Assembly: GCA_027315105.1 (NCBI GenBank)
Contig: DAHUYP010000068.1
Span: 1-53,192 of the forward strand
From: Gammaproteobacteria bacterium
Lineage (GTDB): Bacteria > Pseudomonadota > Gammaproteobacteria > Steroidobacterales > Steroidobacteraceae
Direction: 5' to 3'
DNA length: 53,192 nt
Numbering within the stretch: the stretch's first letter is position 1; the number at the start of each line of letters is the position of its first letter. The position numbers and the translations under genes are program-made. The notes beneath the pieces are model-generated. The model had not been told where the DNA came from and did no database searches. It worked only from the letters and a program-made list of their open reading frames with translations. Positions 26,616 to 38,859 of the stretch are shown here, piece after piece.

Positions 26616-28565
26616 CTATTCCTGCGACAGCAGCGTCGTGACGTAGCTCAGCGCCTCCTTGGCGCTGTGCTCGTCATAGCCGTATTCCTTCACCAGCCGC
26701 TCCTGCACGACCGATATCTTCTTCCTGGCCTCGTCATCGGGGCGCGCGGTGGAGGTCACCAGCCGCAGCACGTCGCGCCGCTCCTCGAACAGATACTGCT
26801 CGATCGCCTCGCGCATGCGCGCGTGGCTCGCGAGCCGGAACTTCTCCCCTGCCTTGAAGGCGACCATCGCCTTGCGCACCACCTCCTGGCGGAAGGATTG
26901 CTTGCCGGAATCGGAGACCTTGATCTTCTCCTCCACCGAACGCAGGAAACGCTCGTCCGGCGCGCGATTCTCGCCGGTCATCGGGTCGGTCACCTGCCGC
27001 TGATCGAGCGACGCCTCGACCTCGTCCAGGTACTTCTCCAGCAGCTGCTGCGCCTCGTCTTCGAAGGACGCGAACAGCGCGCGGTGCACGTCTTCCTTTA
27101 CCCAGCGATTGTAGAATTCCTTGCGGGCAGTCACCAGGTGATCGAACCATTGCTTCTTCTGCTTGGCGTCGATGCGCGCATCGCTTTCGATCGCATCCTT
27201 GAGAGCGAGCAGCAATTCCATGCTGGTGAGGCTGCGGGTATTGCCGCGCGTGATCGCGGTCGATATCGCATTGATGATGAAGCGCGGACTCACGCCGGTC
27301 AGGCCTTCGTCCGGACCTTCCGAGCGCAGGCGCACCGCCTCGGTCTCGGAGAACCCCTCGACCGCCTCGCCGGCGTAGATGCGCACCTTCTTCGACACGT
27401 CCAGGCCCTCGCGGTCCGGCTTCGACATGCGCGTCAGGATGCCGAACACCGCCGCCAGGTGCAGTACGTGCGGATCCAGATGCGTGTTGCGGAACGCCGG
27501 CGCGCCGTACACCAGCTTCTGGTAGATACGGGCCTCGTCGATGTACGACAGCGCATACGGCACCTTGATGATCACCATGCGGTCGAGCAGCGCTTCGTTC
27601 TCCTTTTCCTGCAGGAACTTGTGGAACTCCGCGAGGTTGGTGTGCGCCAGGATGGTCTCGTCGAGGTAGATCAGCGGGAAGCGCGATACCTTGACGTTCT
27701 TCTCCTGCGTCATCGTCAGCAGCAGATACAGGAACTCCCGCTTGACCTTCAGGATCTCGATCATCTCGAGCACGCCGCGGCTGGCGGCGTACACCGCGCC
27801 CGACCATGACCAGGCGCGCGGATCGCCCTCGTCGCCGACCTGCGCGACCTTCGACAGGTCGACCGATCCGACCAGGTCGGCGATGTCGGCCGTGGACGGA
27901 TCGTGCGGCGCATAGGTGCCGATGCCGCTGCGCGCCGCCTCCGACAGGAAGATGCGCTCGACCGGCACGCGCAGATAGTCGCCCTCGTATTCGCGTTCGA
28001 CGAAATCGCGCGCCCACGGGCTCATCTCACCCGTGATATCGACTCCGTAGGTCTCGCGAAACCCCGCGCGCAGGCTGGCCGGAATCAGGTTGAGCGGCGA
28101 TTCGCGCAGCGGCGAGCCCTTGACCGCATACAGCGCGCCTTGGTCGGTGCGGCTGTATTCCTCCAGGCCGCGCTTGAGCAGGATCGCCATGGTGGACTTG
28201 CCGCCCGATGGCGGGCCCAGCAGCAGCAGCAACCGGCGGCCGACGTCGGAACCGGCCGCCGCGGCCTTGAAATAGTCGACCACGCGCGCGAGCGGCTCAT
28301 CGACGCCGAACAGCTCGCGCTTGAACAGGTCGCGCGCCTTGTCGGTATCGCTGCGATCGGAGCTGCGGCCGTGCCAAAGCAGCATGTCCCAGATGTATTC
28401 GTGGCTGGTGCGCGCCAGCGCCGCGGGGTTGACCGGCACGATCGTGGTCAGGAAATCCGCGAAACTGCCTTCCCAGCGCGGCGCGCGGTGCAGCCGGCTG
28501 AAGGCGCTCAGCGAATCGACGAAATCACTCGGCCTGGAGTCTGCTTCGAGCGGCGATGCACCCAT
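26616..28565 (-). CDS. prkA: PrkA/YeaG family AAA+ serine protein kinase
   Basis: 649 residues, full length for the YeaG type. The AAA+ core contains Walker A GPPSGGKS at 117-124, and a C-terminal helical PrkA domain follows (from about 420). Family segments visible are HEYIWDMLLWHG and the sensor-like DETILAHTNLAEF. E. coli YeaG is an autophosphorylating kinase active in nutrient stress and controlled by the general stress sigma factor; some homologues also act as AAA proteases. GGAGG lies about eight bases before the ATG. First gene of prkA-yeaH-spoVR. Confidence 0.94.
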   Translation of the reverse strand: MGASPLEADSRPSDFVDSLSAFSRLHRAPRWEGSFADFLTTIVPVNPAALARTSHEYIWDMLLWHGRSSDRSDTDKARDLFKRELFGVDEPLARVVDYFKAAAAGSDVGRRLLLLLGPPSGGKSTMAILLKRGLEEYSRTDQGALYAVKGSPLRESPLNLIPASLRAGFRETYGVDITGEMSPWARDFVEREYEGDYLRVPVERIFLSEAARSGIGTYAPHDPSTADIADLVGSVDLSKVAQVGDEGDPRAWSWSGAVYAASRGVLEMIEILKVKREFLYLLLTMTQEKNVKVSRFPLIYLDETILAHTNLAEFHKFLQEKENEALLDRMVIIKVPYALSYIDEARIYQKLVYGAPAFRNTHLDPHVLHLAAVFGILTRMSKPDREGLDVSKKVRIYAGEAVEGFSETEAVRLRSEGPDEGLTGVSPRFIINAISTAITRGNTRSLTSMELLLALKDAIESDARIDAKQKKQWFDHLVTARKEFYNRWVKEDVHRALFASFEDEAQQLLEKYLDEVEASLDQRQVTDPMTGENRAPDERFLRSVEEKIKVSDSGKQSFRQEVVRKAMVAFKAGEKFRLASHARMREAIEQYLFEERRDVLRLVTSTARPDDEARKKISVVQERLVKEYGYDEHSAKEALSYVTTLLSQE

Positions 28566-29185
28566 TGTCGAACCTCCGAATGGAAATCGAACTGGACGTC
28601 ATCAGGATCATCGAACATGCCGGCGACCGTTGCCCTACCCTACGGGCAAAGCGCGCAAGCCGAGCGTGATTGCATTCAAGTCCCCATCGACTCTTATGTT
28701 AGATCGGTCACAGCTTCAAGTCGTTCCTTTTGTTCCTCTGCGAATGGCTCGATGCACAATAATGGTGTGCCCGCGGCCTACCGCGGTGCACGGGCCCGCG
28801 CGGCGCGCGAACGAGATGCGGCCGGCATCGCGGCACCGGGGCGCGGCATCTGTTCCGGCGCGGCGCAAGCGCGTATGCTGATTCGATTGTCCGCTTCGAT
28901 CGGCGGCCGTGGGTGGGGTTGCCTCGCGAACCCGCGTGCGGCGCACGCCCTCGCGCAAGCTTCTCTCGACACCGGCGCAGCGGGCCGCACGCCGCCATCC
29001 GGTTGATCGCAGCGTAGCTCGATCGCATCCGCCGCGTTGAATTCGATGCGAATGATTCCAATGTCGGCGTCTCACCCTCCCCTACCCCAGCGCCTGCGAT
29101 GCAGGTTCCGTGCCGGCGGCTTGGTGACCGCTCGACGGCACGGCCAGAGCATACCCCCAATCGGCTCGCGCGCCGAGCGCTCGCG
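28566..29185. other. 620-base gap between prkA and aceK, no credible gene
   Basis: Open frames here are short, Arg-rich and antisense-like, without recognisable motifs or ribosome sites. The prkA side (28566-28765) is relatively AT-rich and probably holds its promoter and leader repeat. At 28767-28791 a hairpin of GTGC-CCGCGG and CCGCGG-T-GCAC closes a CCTA loop. The palindrome CGAGCGCTCG (29174-29183) sits just past the aceK stop and may mark the end of that transcript. The remainder, about 28800-29160, shows nothing I can assign. Confidence 0.6.
28630..28649 (-). promoter_or_regulatory. Inverted repeat in the prkA leader
   Basis: Perfect 6-base arms TTGCCC (28630-28635) and GGGCAA (28644-28649) around an 8-base spacer TACCCTAC, 65 bases upstream of the prkA start. 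The AT-rich stretch at 28670-28765 beyond it has TTGAAG followed 17 bases on by TAAGAG on the minus strand, a weak promoter candidate. Between promoter and gene, the repeat could be an operator or an mRNA hairpin. Confidence 0.4.
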
Positions 29186-31006
29186 CTAGGTGCGCGCGTA
29201 CGGCAGCACTTCCAGTGTCTCGCCGGCGGCGATGCGCTGCTGCGTGCGCCGCCAGAACGCAGGCTCGAACAGCTCGGCGTGCACCCGCAGGAAATCCGCC
29301 CGCAGCGGTCCGGACATGCCCAGGAAATCGAGAAAGGTCTCGGGGAAGACGTCGCGGTCGCCGACGAAGAACCACGGCTCGGCCCGCATCTCATCCTCCT
29401 CGCACTGCGCCGTGGGCAGGTCGCGGAACTGGCAGTCCGACACGCGGCAGAGCTCGTCGTAATCGTAGAACACCACGCGGCCGTGGCGCGTGACACCGAA
29501 GTTCTTCTGCAGCAGGTCGCCGGGAAACACGTCGGTATAGGCCAGATCGCGGATCGCCTGGCCGTAGTCGATGGCCGCGCGCGCGGCCGCCGCCGGCGGC
29601 GCGTGCTGCAGATAGATGTCCAGCGGCGTCACGCGTCGTTCGATGTAGAGGTGGTCGAAGATCAGGTCACCGCCGTCCTGATGCACGCTCTCGCACGCCT
29701 GCGCGCGCAATTCGTCCAGCAGCGGCGCGCAGAAGCGCGCCGCCGGAAAGCGCAGGCGGCGGAACTCCTGCGCGTCGATCAGCCGGCCGGCCCGGTCATG
29801 CCTGAAGACGAAGTTGTACTTGGCCACGACGTCGTTCCTGGAAGCGCTCTTGACCTCGGCGATGCGATCGCGGATGACCTTGAAGACGACGTCGAATGAG
29901 GGCAGCGTGAAGCAGATCATGACCAGGCCGCGCTGTCCGGGCGCCGGCACGAATTCATCGCTGCTGCCGGACAGATGCCGCATTAGGCTGCGATAGCGCT
30001 CGGTCTTGCCCTGCTTCGCCCGTCCCAGCACGGTGAACAGCTCCCCGGTGGGCTTGCGCGGCATCAGTTCCTTCAGCACCGCGACGCTGTCGGCGACGCG
30101 CTCCAGATCGACGTGGAAGTAGGAGCGCGCGAAGCCGAACAGGATGCTCAGCTCGTCCTCGGCCAGCATGGTCGTATCGACGACCGCGCCCGCCTCCGTG
30201 CTGCGCAGCGCCACGGCCAGCGGCACCGCGAATCCGCGGCCGAGGATCCGGCCCACCAGATAGGCGCGGGTCGACTGGTAGAACACCGCGTCGATGACCT
30301 CGATGGCGTCGATGCCGCGGCGCTCGCGCTGCCGGGCCAGCAAGGCTTCGATGGCCGTACCGACCTCACGGGCGCTCGCCGCGAGGTCCGCCCACGGCAG
30401 CGCCATGTGCTGCGAGCACAGCAGCTGCATGACCGGGCCTTCGAGCGGCCGCTCGAGCGGCCCGGCCGTGCGGTACAGCCGGGTCACCGCCTGCGGCGCG
30501 GCGGTCGCGAGCGGATCGAGGTCCGTGGCAACGAACTCGATGTCCGGCGATACGCCCACGGTGCCGAACAGCCTGCGGGTCACCGAACTGAAGAACGTCT
30601 TGCAGAACTCGCTGTCCGGCAGGCCGTCGATCAGGTTGGAGAAATGACGCTTGACCTCGACCCAGAGCGCTCGGCGGCGCACGTTTCCGGCCAGCGCCTG
30701 CTCGAGCGCCGACACGGTGGCTTGAATGCGTCGCTCGTACAGCTCGATGCGCTCGACTGCATCGCGCTGGCTGCCGTTCCAGTCGCGTTGCGCGAAGCGC
30801 TCACCGGCGCGCCGCGTGATCGCGCGGAAGCGCGCGTTGTAGTCGAGGAACGCCTCCACCACCAGCTGTGCGCAGCGCATGGCGTACAGCGCCGATTCGA
30901 ACGCATCGGCGATCTCGCCGCGTCGGTACATCGCCGGCGCCGCAGCCGCCGCCACGGCCGGCGCCGCCGTGCGTGCTCCGGCCGCTGCGGGGATCTCGGC
31001 GTCCAT
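29186..31006 (-). CDS. aceK: Isocitrate dehydrogenase kinase/phosphatase
   Basis: Bifunctional enzyme that phosphorylates and dephosphorylates isocitrate dehydrogenase, so that isocitrate is diverted to the glyoxylate shunt on acetate. 606 residues. The N-terminal 25 residues are Ala/Pro-rich and variable; recognisable sequence begins at MYRRGEIADAFESALY. The regulatory domain is followed by the kinase-like fold with LVMICFTLPSFDVVFKVIRD, and the catalytic region VVFYDYDELCRVSDCQFRDLP region includes the DYDE motif and the Asp of the DxCxF stretch. Third gene of aceB-aceA-aceK, 30 bases after aceA. Length is a little above the E. coli enzyme. Confidence 0.95.
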   Translation of the reverse strand: MDAEIPAAAGARTAAPAVAAAAAPAMYRRGEIADAFESALYAMRCAQLVVEAFLDYNARFRAITRRAGERFAQRDWNGSQRDAVERIELYERRIQATVSALEQALAGNVRRRALWVEVKRHFSNLIDGLPDSEFCKTFFSSVTRRLFGTVGVSPDIEFVATDLDPLATAAPQAVTRLYRTAGPLERPLEGPVMQLLCSQHMALPWADLAASAREVGTAIEALLARQRERRGIDAIEVIDAVFYQSTRAYLVGRILGRGFAVPLAVALRSTEAGAVVDTTMLAEDELSILFGFARSYFHVDLERVADSVAVLKELMPRKPTGELFTVLGRAKQGKTERYRSLMRHLSGSSDEFVPAPGQRGLVMICFTLPSFDVVFKVIRDRIAEVKSASRNDVVAKYNFVFRHDRAGRLIDAQEFRRLRFPAARFCAPLLDELRAQACESVHQDGGDLIFDHLYIERRVTPLDIYLQHAPPAAAARAAIDYGQAIRDLAYTDVFPGDLLQKNFGVTRHGRVVFYDYDELCRVSDCQFRDLPTAQCEEDEMRAEPWFFVGDRDVFPETFLDFLGMSGPLRADFLRVHAELFEPAFWRRTQQRIAAGETLEVLPYART

Positions 31007-31036
31007 GCCTGCCTCGGCGTCCGCTGGTCCCGCAGG

Positions 31037-32335
<1,299 letters not shown>

Positions 32336-32363
32336 GGTCGGATGCTCCAGAATGTGGTGTGGG

Positions 32364-34013
<1,650 letters not shown>

Positions 34014-34085
34014 GGGCCGCAGCATAGATGCTCGGGCCGGCGATATTTGACTTATAAAACTTCACAGTGTTAATTTCACTGACAG
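34014..34085. promoter_or_regulatory. Divergent aceB / RamB-like regulator promoter with operator-like inverted repeat
   Basis: This 72-base gap is strikingly AT-rich for the window. On the plus strand TTGACT (34047-34052) and TTAATT (34070-34075) are 17 bases apart, a reasonable promoter whose start would lie within a few bases of the regulator's ATG, which also lacks a ribosome site: a leaderless message is possible. Inverted repeat CAGTG-N7-CACTG (34065-34081) overlaps that -10 region, and TTCAC occurs twice 14 bases apart. It is the likely binding site of the adjacent regulator. Confidence 0.55.
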
Positions 34086-35648
34086 ATGGCTAGTCTGCTG
34101 CGCAAGGGTCACTTTCTCGGCGCCAAGCTGCGCGGCATCCGCAAGCGCAACGGCCTGACCCTGGAGGAGCTCTCCACCCGCTGCATCCAGATGGACGCGC
34201 AGGTCGCGCCGTCGGTGTCCTACCTGAGCATGATCGAGAGCGGCAAGCGCATGCCCTCCGAGGACGTGCTGGCGCTGCTGGCCGGAGTGTTCCAGCGCGA
34301 CGTCGCCTGGTTCCTCGACGAGCACGCCGATGGCGCCGATGCCGCCGCCGCCAGGCCGGCCGGCGGCATGGCGCGCGTGCCGCTCGAGCCGTCGTTTCTG
34401 TTCTCGAAGGACCTGCTGCAGGCGGCCATCCCGGAGCTGCTGTCGCAGACCGGAACGACCGGACGGCAGTTCGCGCATCTGCTGATCCGCTCGCACCAGG
34501 AGATGTCGCACAACGATTTTCCGGACCTGGAGCGCAGCGCCGAGAGCGTGGGCGAGCGCCGCTTTGCGCTCACGGTCGAGGACCTGCTGGGCCTGGCCAG
34601 GCAGCACGGCCTGGAACTGCGCTGGTTCGAGCGCCGGCCGGTGCTGGTGCGCGACAAGGATCGCGAGGTGCGCAGTGCGGTGCGCTCGTTCTTCGAGCCG
34701 CCGAACACCGTGTACCTCAATCAGGCCCTGCGCGCCGACCGCCCGCGGCTCAAATTCGATCTGGCCACGCATATCGGCCACAAGGTGCTGCACGGCGGCG
34801 ACGGCATGAAGTCGGCGCATGCCACCGGCGGTGAGATGGGCGGCAGTCCCGAGGGCGGCTCGGAACCAGCGGGACTGCGCGCACAGGACGTGCTGCACGC
34901 CTGGCGCGACTTCGAATGCAGCTTCTTCGCCGGCGCGCTGCTGTGCCCGAAGATACCGTTCCGGCGCTTCCTCGCGCGCAATCAATACCGCGTCGAGCCG
35001 GCGACCCGGCTCGAACTCACGCCGGCGGTGGTGATGCGGCGCATGACCAAGGTGTCGCCGTATCCGTACTGGCATTTCTTCGATGCCTATCCGCCGGGTC
35101 ACCTGCGCGCCGTCTATCGCGGCAACGGCATCCCGCTGCCCTGGGGCAACATGGCGCAGGTGAACGATCCGTGTCCGCAGTGGGCGGTGTTTCGCATGCT
35201 CGACGGCCCGCAGCGGGAGGCCGGCTCGCAGATCTCCGTGCTGCGCGACCAGGATCGCTCGATGCTCTACTGCTGTCACTCGCTGCGCACGCGCGACATG
35301 GCCGGTAATCCGCACGTGCTCTCGGTCGGCATCGACCTCGCCCCGGCGCTGGATGCCAACGGCAGCAACGCCGCCGAGATCGCGGCCGCCATCACCGGCG
35401 AATGCCTGCGCCGGCGCGGCGAGGCCGCGATTCCGCCCGCCGCGGCCACGGCGCTGGGAGCCGCGGCGCGCGTCCTGAACATCGCCTGGGTGGAAGAAGC
35501 GCTGCTGCAGCCGGCGCGCATCATCTGTCCGCGCAGCAACCGGTGTCCGCGCCCGCATCGCTGCGAGAGCGCGCTGCCTTCGCGCGCCCGCGAGGTCACC
35601 GATATCCGCGCCGAGATATTGGAGCGTCGCGACACGGTTCCCAGGTGA
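34086..35648 (+). CDS. RamB/ScfR-type transcriptional regulator (XRE helix-turn-helix with IrrE-like domain)
   Basis: 520 residues. An XRE helix-turn-helix occupies about 8-72 (LRGIRKRNGLTLEELSTRC ... SYLSMIESGKRMPSEDVLALL). The central part corresponds to the IrrE/ImmA peptidase-like domain of short-chain-fatty-acyl regulators, but the HExxH metalloprotease motif is replaced by THIGHKVLH, so protease activity is doubtful. The C-terminal domain is Cys-rich, ending in ICPRSNRCPRPHRCES (two C-x5-C spacings), a possible metal site. Relatives include RamB, which controls acetate and glyoxylate-shunt genes in actinobacteria. Divergence from aceBAK makes control of those genes likely. Confidence 0.87.
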   Translation: MASLLRKGHFLGAKLRGIRKRNGLTLEELSTRCIQMDAQVAPSVSYLSMIESGKRMPSEDVLALLAGVFQRDVAWFLDEHADGADAAAARPAGGMARVPLEPSFLFSKDLLQAAIPELLSQTGTTGRQFAHLLIRSHQEMSHNDFPDLERSAESVGERRFALTVEDLLGLARQHGLELRWFERRPVLVRDKDREVRSAVRSFFEPPNTVYLNQALRADRPRLKFDLATHIGHKVLHGGDGMKSAHATGGEMGGSPEGGSEPAGLRAQDVLHAWRDFECSFFAGALLCPKIPFRRFLARNQYRVEPATRLELTPAVVMRRMTKVSPYPYWHFFDAYPPGHLRAVYRGNGIPLPWGNMAQVNDPCPQWAVFRMLDGPQREAGSQISVLRDQDRSMLYCCHSLRTRDMAGNPHVLSVGIDLAPALDANGSNAAEIAAAITGECLRRRGEAAIPPAAATALGAAARVLNIAWVEEALLQPARIICPRSNRCPRPHRCESALPSRAREVTDIRAEILERRDTVPR

Positions 35649-35783
35649 AGCGCACGGCCTCGGCCGCGCACCGGCCTCGCGGCAGCGCGCGCGGCGCCGG
35701 CGCCACGGCCCCCGGGCCGCCGCCTGGCAATCGGGCGGCGAGCGCCGTACGCTGCGCGTCCGTCTGCGGCATGCTGTGACGCC

Positions 35784-36962
35784 ATGGGAAAATTCGACTG
35801 GGCCGACCCGCTTCTGCTGGATGATCAGCTCACCGACGAGGAGCGCATGATCCGCGACTCGGCGCGCGCCTACGCACAGGAAAGGCTGCTGCCGCGCATC
35901 GCCGATGCGTACCTGCACGAGACCACCGATGCGGGGATATTCGCCGAATACGGCGCGCTCGGACTGCTCGGCGTCACCCTGCCGCCACAGTACGGCGGCG
36001 CCGGTGCGTCCTACGTGGCGTACGGATTGGTCGCGCGCGAGATCGAGCGCGTGGACTCCGGCTATCGCTCGATGCTGAGCGTGCAGTCCTCGCTGGTCAT
36101 GTACCCGATCTATGCCCAGGGCAGCGAAGCGCAGCGCCGGCGCTACCTGCCGGGCCTCGCCGCCGGCAGCCTGATCGGCTGCTTCGGTCTCACCGAGCCC
36201 GGGGCCGGATCGGATCCAGCCAGCATGCGCACCCGCGCCGACAAGACGGCCGGCGGCTACCGCCTCACGGGCTCCAAGACCTGGATCTCGAACAGCCCGA
36301 TCGCCGATGTGTTCATCGTCTGGGCGAAGTCCTCGGCGCACGGCGGCGCCATCCGCGGCTTCATCCTCGACCAGGGCCTGCGCGGGCTGTCGGCGCCGAA
36401 GATCGACGGCAAGCTGTCGCTGCGCGCCTCCATTACCGGCGAGATCGTCATGGACGGGGTCGAGGTGGCGGACGATGCCTTGCTGCCCGGGGCCGAAGGC
36501 CTCAAGAGCCCGTTCGAATGCCTGACCCGCGCCCGCTACGGTATCGCCTGGGGCGTCATGGGGGCGGCGGAAGACTGCTGGCTGCGCGCCCGCCAATACG
36601 GCCTCGAGCGCGTGCAGTTCGGCCGCGCGCTCGCCCATACGCAGCTGTTCCAGAAGAAGCTCGCCGACATGCAGACCGAGATCGCGCTCGGCCTGCAGGC
36701 GTCGCTGCGCGTCGGCCGCCTGTTCGATGCCGACCGGGTCGCGCCCGAGATGGTGTCGCTGGTCAAGCGCAACAACTGCGGCAAGGCGCTCGAGATCGCG
36801 CGCCTGGCGCGCGACATGCACGGCGGCAACGGCATACAGAGCGAGTACCACGTCATGCGGCACGCGCAGAATCTGGAGACCACCAACACCTACGAGGGCA
36901 CGCATGACGTGCATGCGTTGATCCTCGGCCGCGCGCAGACCGGGCTGCAGGCATTCTTCTGA
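35784..36962 (+). CDS. gcdH: Glutaryl-CoA dehydrogenase
   Basis: Flavoprotein that oxidises and decarboxylates glutaryl-CoA to crotonyl-CoA in lysine, tryptophan and aromatic breakdown, passing electrons to ETF. 392 residues. Acyl-CoA dehydrogenase features: [34 protein letters not shown], and the catalytic glutamate E371 in [19 protein letters not shown], the GCDH form of this motif; [13 protein letters not shown] with its conserved Arg binds the gamma-carboxylate. It stands 135 bases after the regulator and converges with etfA, whose product is its electron acceptor. Confidence 0.95.
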   Translation: MGKFDWADPLLLDDQLTDEERMIRDSARAYAQERLLPRIADAYLHETTDAGIFAEYGALGLLGVTLPPQYGGAGASYVAYGLVAREIERVDSGYRSMLSVQSSLVMYPIYAQGSEAQRRRYLPGLAAGSLIGCFGLTEPGAGSDPASMRTRADKTAGGYRLTGSKTWISNSPIADVFIVWAKSSAHGGAIRGFILDQGLRGLSAPKIDGKLSLRASITGEIVMDGVEVADDALLPGAEGLKSPFECLTRARYGIAWGVMGAAEDCWLRARQYGLERVQFGRALAHTQLFQKKLADMQTEIALGLQASLRVGRLFDADRVAPEMVSLVKRNNCGKALEIARLARDMHGGNGIQSEYHVMRHAQNLETTNTYEGTHDVHALILGRAQTGLQAFF

Positions 36963-36963
36963 A

Positions 36964-36977
36964 GCGGCCGCGGCCGC
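36964..36977. terminator. Bidirectional GC palindrome between gcdH and etfA
   Basis: The 29-base gap between these convergent genes contains the perfect 14-base palindrome GCGGCCGCGGCCGC, starting two bases after the gcdH stop. There is no T-run on either side. Position and symmetry suggest a shared transcript end or 3' stabiliser. Confidence 0.5.
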
Positions 36978-36991
36978 CGGGCCGCGCGGCG

Positions 36992-37945
36992 TCAGGCGGG
37001 CGCGCGTATCAGGCGCTCGAGCTCCGGTACGATCTGGAACAGGTCCCCCACCAGGCCGATGTCTGCGATCTCGAAGATGGGCGCTTCGCCGTCCTTGTTG
37101 ATCGCCACGATCGTGCGCGCGTCCTTGATGCCGGTCAGGTGCTGGATCGCCCCCGAGATGCCCAGGGCGATGTACAGTTCCGGAGCGATGATCTTGCCGG
37201 TCTGTCCGACCTGCAGATCATTCGGCGCGTAGCCGGCGTCGACCGCCGCGCGCGACGCGCCCACGGCGGCGCCCAGCGCCGCCGCCAATCGATGGATCAG
37301 CTGGAAGTTGTCCGCGCTGCCCAGCGCGCGCCCGCCGGACACGACCCGCGGTGCGGTCTGCAGATCGGGTCGATCGGCATTGCCGCCCTCTCTGCCGACG
37401 AAGCGTGTGTAGCCCGGCAGCGGCACGTCGAGCCGGGCGCGCTCGATCGCGGCCGCGCCGCCGCCGGCGGCCGGCTGGAACGACGCCGTGCGCACGGTCG
37501 CGACCACGATGCGGTCGGCCGGCGCCTCCACGGTGACGACGGCATTGCTCGCGTACACCGGGCGCCGGAATCGATGCGCCGACTCCACCGCCATGAGGTC
37601 GCTGACCTGGCCGACGTCGAGCAGTGCCGCGACCCGCGGCATCAGATCCTTGCCGAACGTGGTCGAGGGCCCGAGGACGTGCGTGTATCCGTTCCTGGCC
37701 AGCGCCGCAATCTGCGGGGCGAGCAGCGCCGCGAGCGCTTCGCCGTTCTCCGCACGTTCCACCACCAGCACGCGCTTGACCGGCGCCAGCGCGGCGGCCT
37801 GGGCGGGTGCCTCGGCCGCGTTGGCCGCCAGCACCGCGACATCGATCTCGGCGTCGGGGATCGTACTCGCGCAACTGACGCACTTGGCCGTGCTGACGTT
37901 GAGCTTGCCCGCCAGCTGCTCGGCGATGACCAGGATCCGGTTCAT
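36992..37945 (-). CDS. etfA: Electron transfer flavoprotein subunit alpha
   Basis: FAD-binding subunit of ETF, which takes electrons from acyl-CoA dehydrogenases such as GcdH and passes them to ETF-quinone oxidoreductase. 317 residues. The N-terminal half is the variable domain; the C-terminal FAD domain shows [57 protein letters not shown] and [16 protein letters not shown], all ETF-alpha hallmarks. Its ATG follows the etfB stop with no gap, so the two are translationally linked. Confidence 0.96.
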   Translation of the reverse strand: MNRILVIAEQLAGKLNVSTAKCVSCASTIPDAEIDVAVLAANAAEAPAQAAALAPVKRVLVVERAENGEALAALLAPQIAALARNGYTHVLGPSTTFGKDLMPRVAALLDVGQVSDLMAVESAHRFRRPVYASNAVVTVEAPADRIVVATVRTASFQPAAGGGAAAIERARLDVPLPGYTRFVGREGGNADRPDLQTAPRVVSGGRALGSADNFQLIHRLAAALGAAVGASRAAVDAGYAPNDLQVGQTGKIIAPELYIALGISGAIQHLTGIKDARTIVAINKDGEAPIFEIADIGLVGDLFQIVPELERLIRAPA

Positions 37946-38698
37946 CTACAGTACTCCGCGCTGCTTCAGGGCCGCGACCAGCTCGGCGGCGTCGTGGACC
38001 ATCACACCGCGCGAGCGCGCCGCCGGCGCCTCGAACCTGAGCGTGCGCAGGCCATGCGCGGGCACCTCGACACCCAGCTCGGCCAGCGTGACGACGTCCA
38101 GCGGCTTCTTCTTGGCCTTCATGATATCGGGCAGCTTGACGTAGCGCGGCTCATTGAGGCGCAGGTCCGTGGTGATCACCCCCGGCAGGTCCATGTCGAT
38201 GGTCTCCAGTCCGGCATCGACCTCGCGCGTGACGCGCGCGCGCGCGCCCTCGAGCTCGATCTTCGAGGCGAACGTGGCCTGCGGCCGGTCCCACAGCGCG
38301 GCCAGCATCTGTCCGGTCTGGCAGTTGTCGTCGTCGATCGCCTGCTTGCCCAGGATCACGAGCAGCGGCTGATGCCGTTGCACCAGCTTCAGAAATGCCT
38401 TGGCAGCGCTGAGCGGGGGCACGGCACCGTCCGCCTGCACCAGCACCGCGCGATCGGCGCCCATCGCGAGCGCGGTGCGCAGCTGCTGCTGCGCATCGGC
38501 CGGCCCGATGCTCACGGCGATGATCTCGCTCGCCAGGTTGCGCTCCTTGATGCGCAACGCCTCCTCGAGCGCGATCTCGTCGAACGGATTGATGCTCATC
38601 TTCACGCCGTCGGTCACGACGCCCGAGCCGTCCGGCTTGACGCGCACGCGCACGCTGTAGTCGATGACGCGCTTGATGCCGACGAGAATCGTGGTCAT
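37946..38698 (-). CDS. etfB: Electron transfer flavoprotein subunit beta
   Basis: AMP-binding subunit of ETF, 250 residues. Features: VGIKRVIDYSVRVRVKPDG at the start, MSINPFDEIALEEALRIKE, the recognition loop LGKQAIDDDNCQTGQMLAALW and TDLRLNEPRYVKLPDIMKAKKKPL, the ETF-beta signature. The first gene of etfB-etfA, facing the TetR gene across a 161-base control region. Confidence 0.96.
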   Translation of the reverse strand: MTTILVGIKRVIDYSVRVRVKPDGSGVVTDGVKMSINPFDEIALEEALRIKERNLASEIIAVSIGPADAQQQLRTALAMGADRAVLVQADGAVPPLSAAKAFLKLVQRHQPLLVILGKQAIDDDNCQTGQMLAALWDRPQATFASKIELEGARARVTREVDAGLETIDMDLPGVITTDLRLNEPRYVKLPDIMKAKKKPLDVVTLAELGVEVPAHGLRTLRFEAPAARSRGVMVHDAAELVAALKQRGVL

Positions 38699-38859
38699 GG
38701 TGATGCCACCTGCAGGCTATGCGATCCGGGCCATGGAGCCGGCAAGTGTAGCGAACCGCGGCCCCGAAGGCAGCCGGCGCCCCGACCGGGCCGCCTGTCG
38801 GCCCCGAAACCCCGGCAGCGGGCAACCGGCTGCCCGGGACTCGTGACACTATTGCCGGC
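38699..38859. promoter_or_regulatory. Divergent etfB / TetR control region with mirrored half-sites
   Basis: GCCGGCAA-GTGT (38738-38749) about 40 bases before etfB is mirrored by ACACT-ATTGCCGGC (38846-38859) directly before the TetR start. The repeat GCCGGCAA is exact in both, pointing inwards about 95 bases apart. They are candidates for TetR operators controlling etfBA and the regulator itself. No promoter boxes were assigned. Confidence 0.35.

Noticed and set aside
28716..29075. 119-codon minus-strand frame in the prkA-aceK gap
   Set aside because: Arg-rich, no ribosome site, no recognisable motif; typical of open frames arising in GC-rich DNA.
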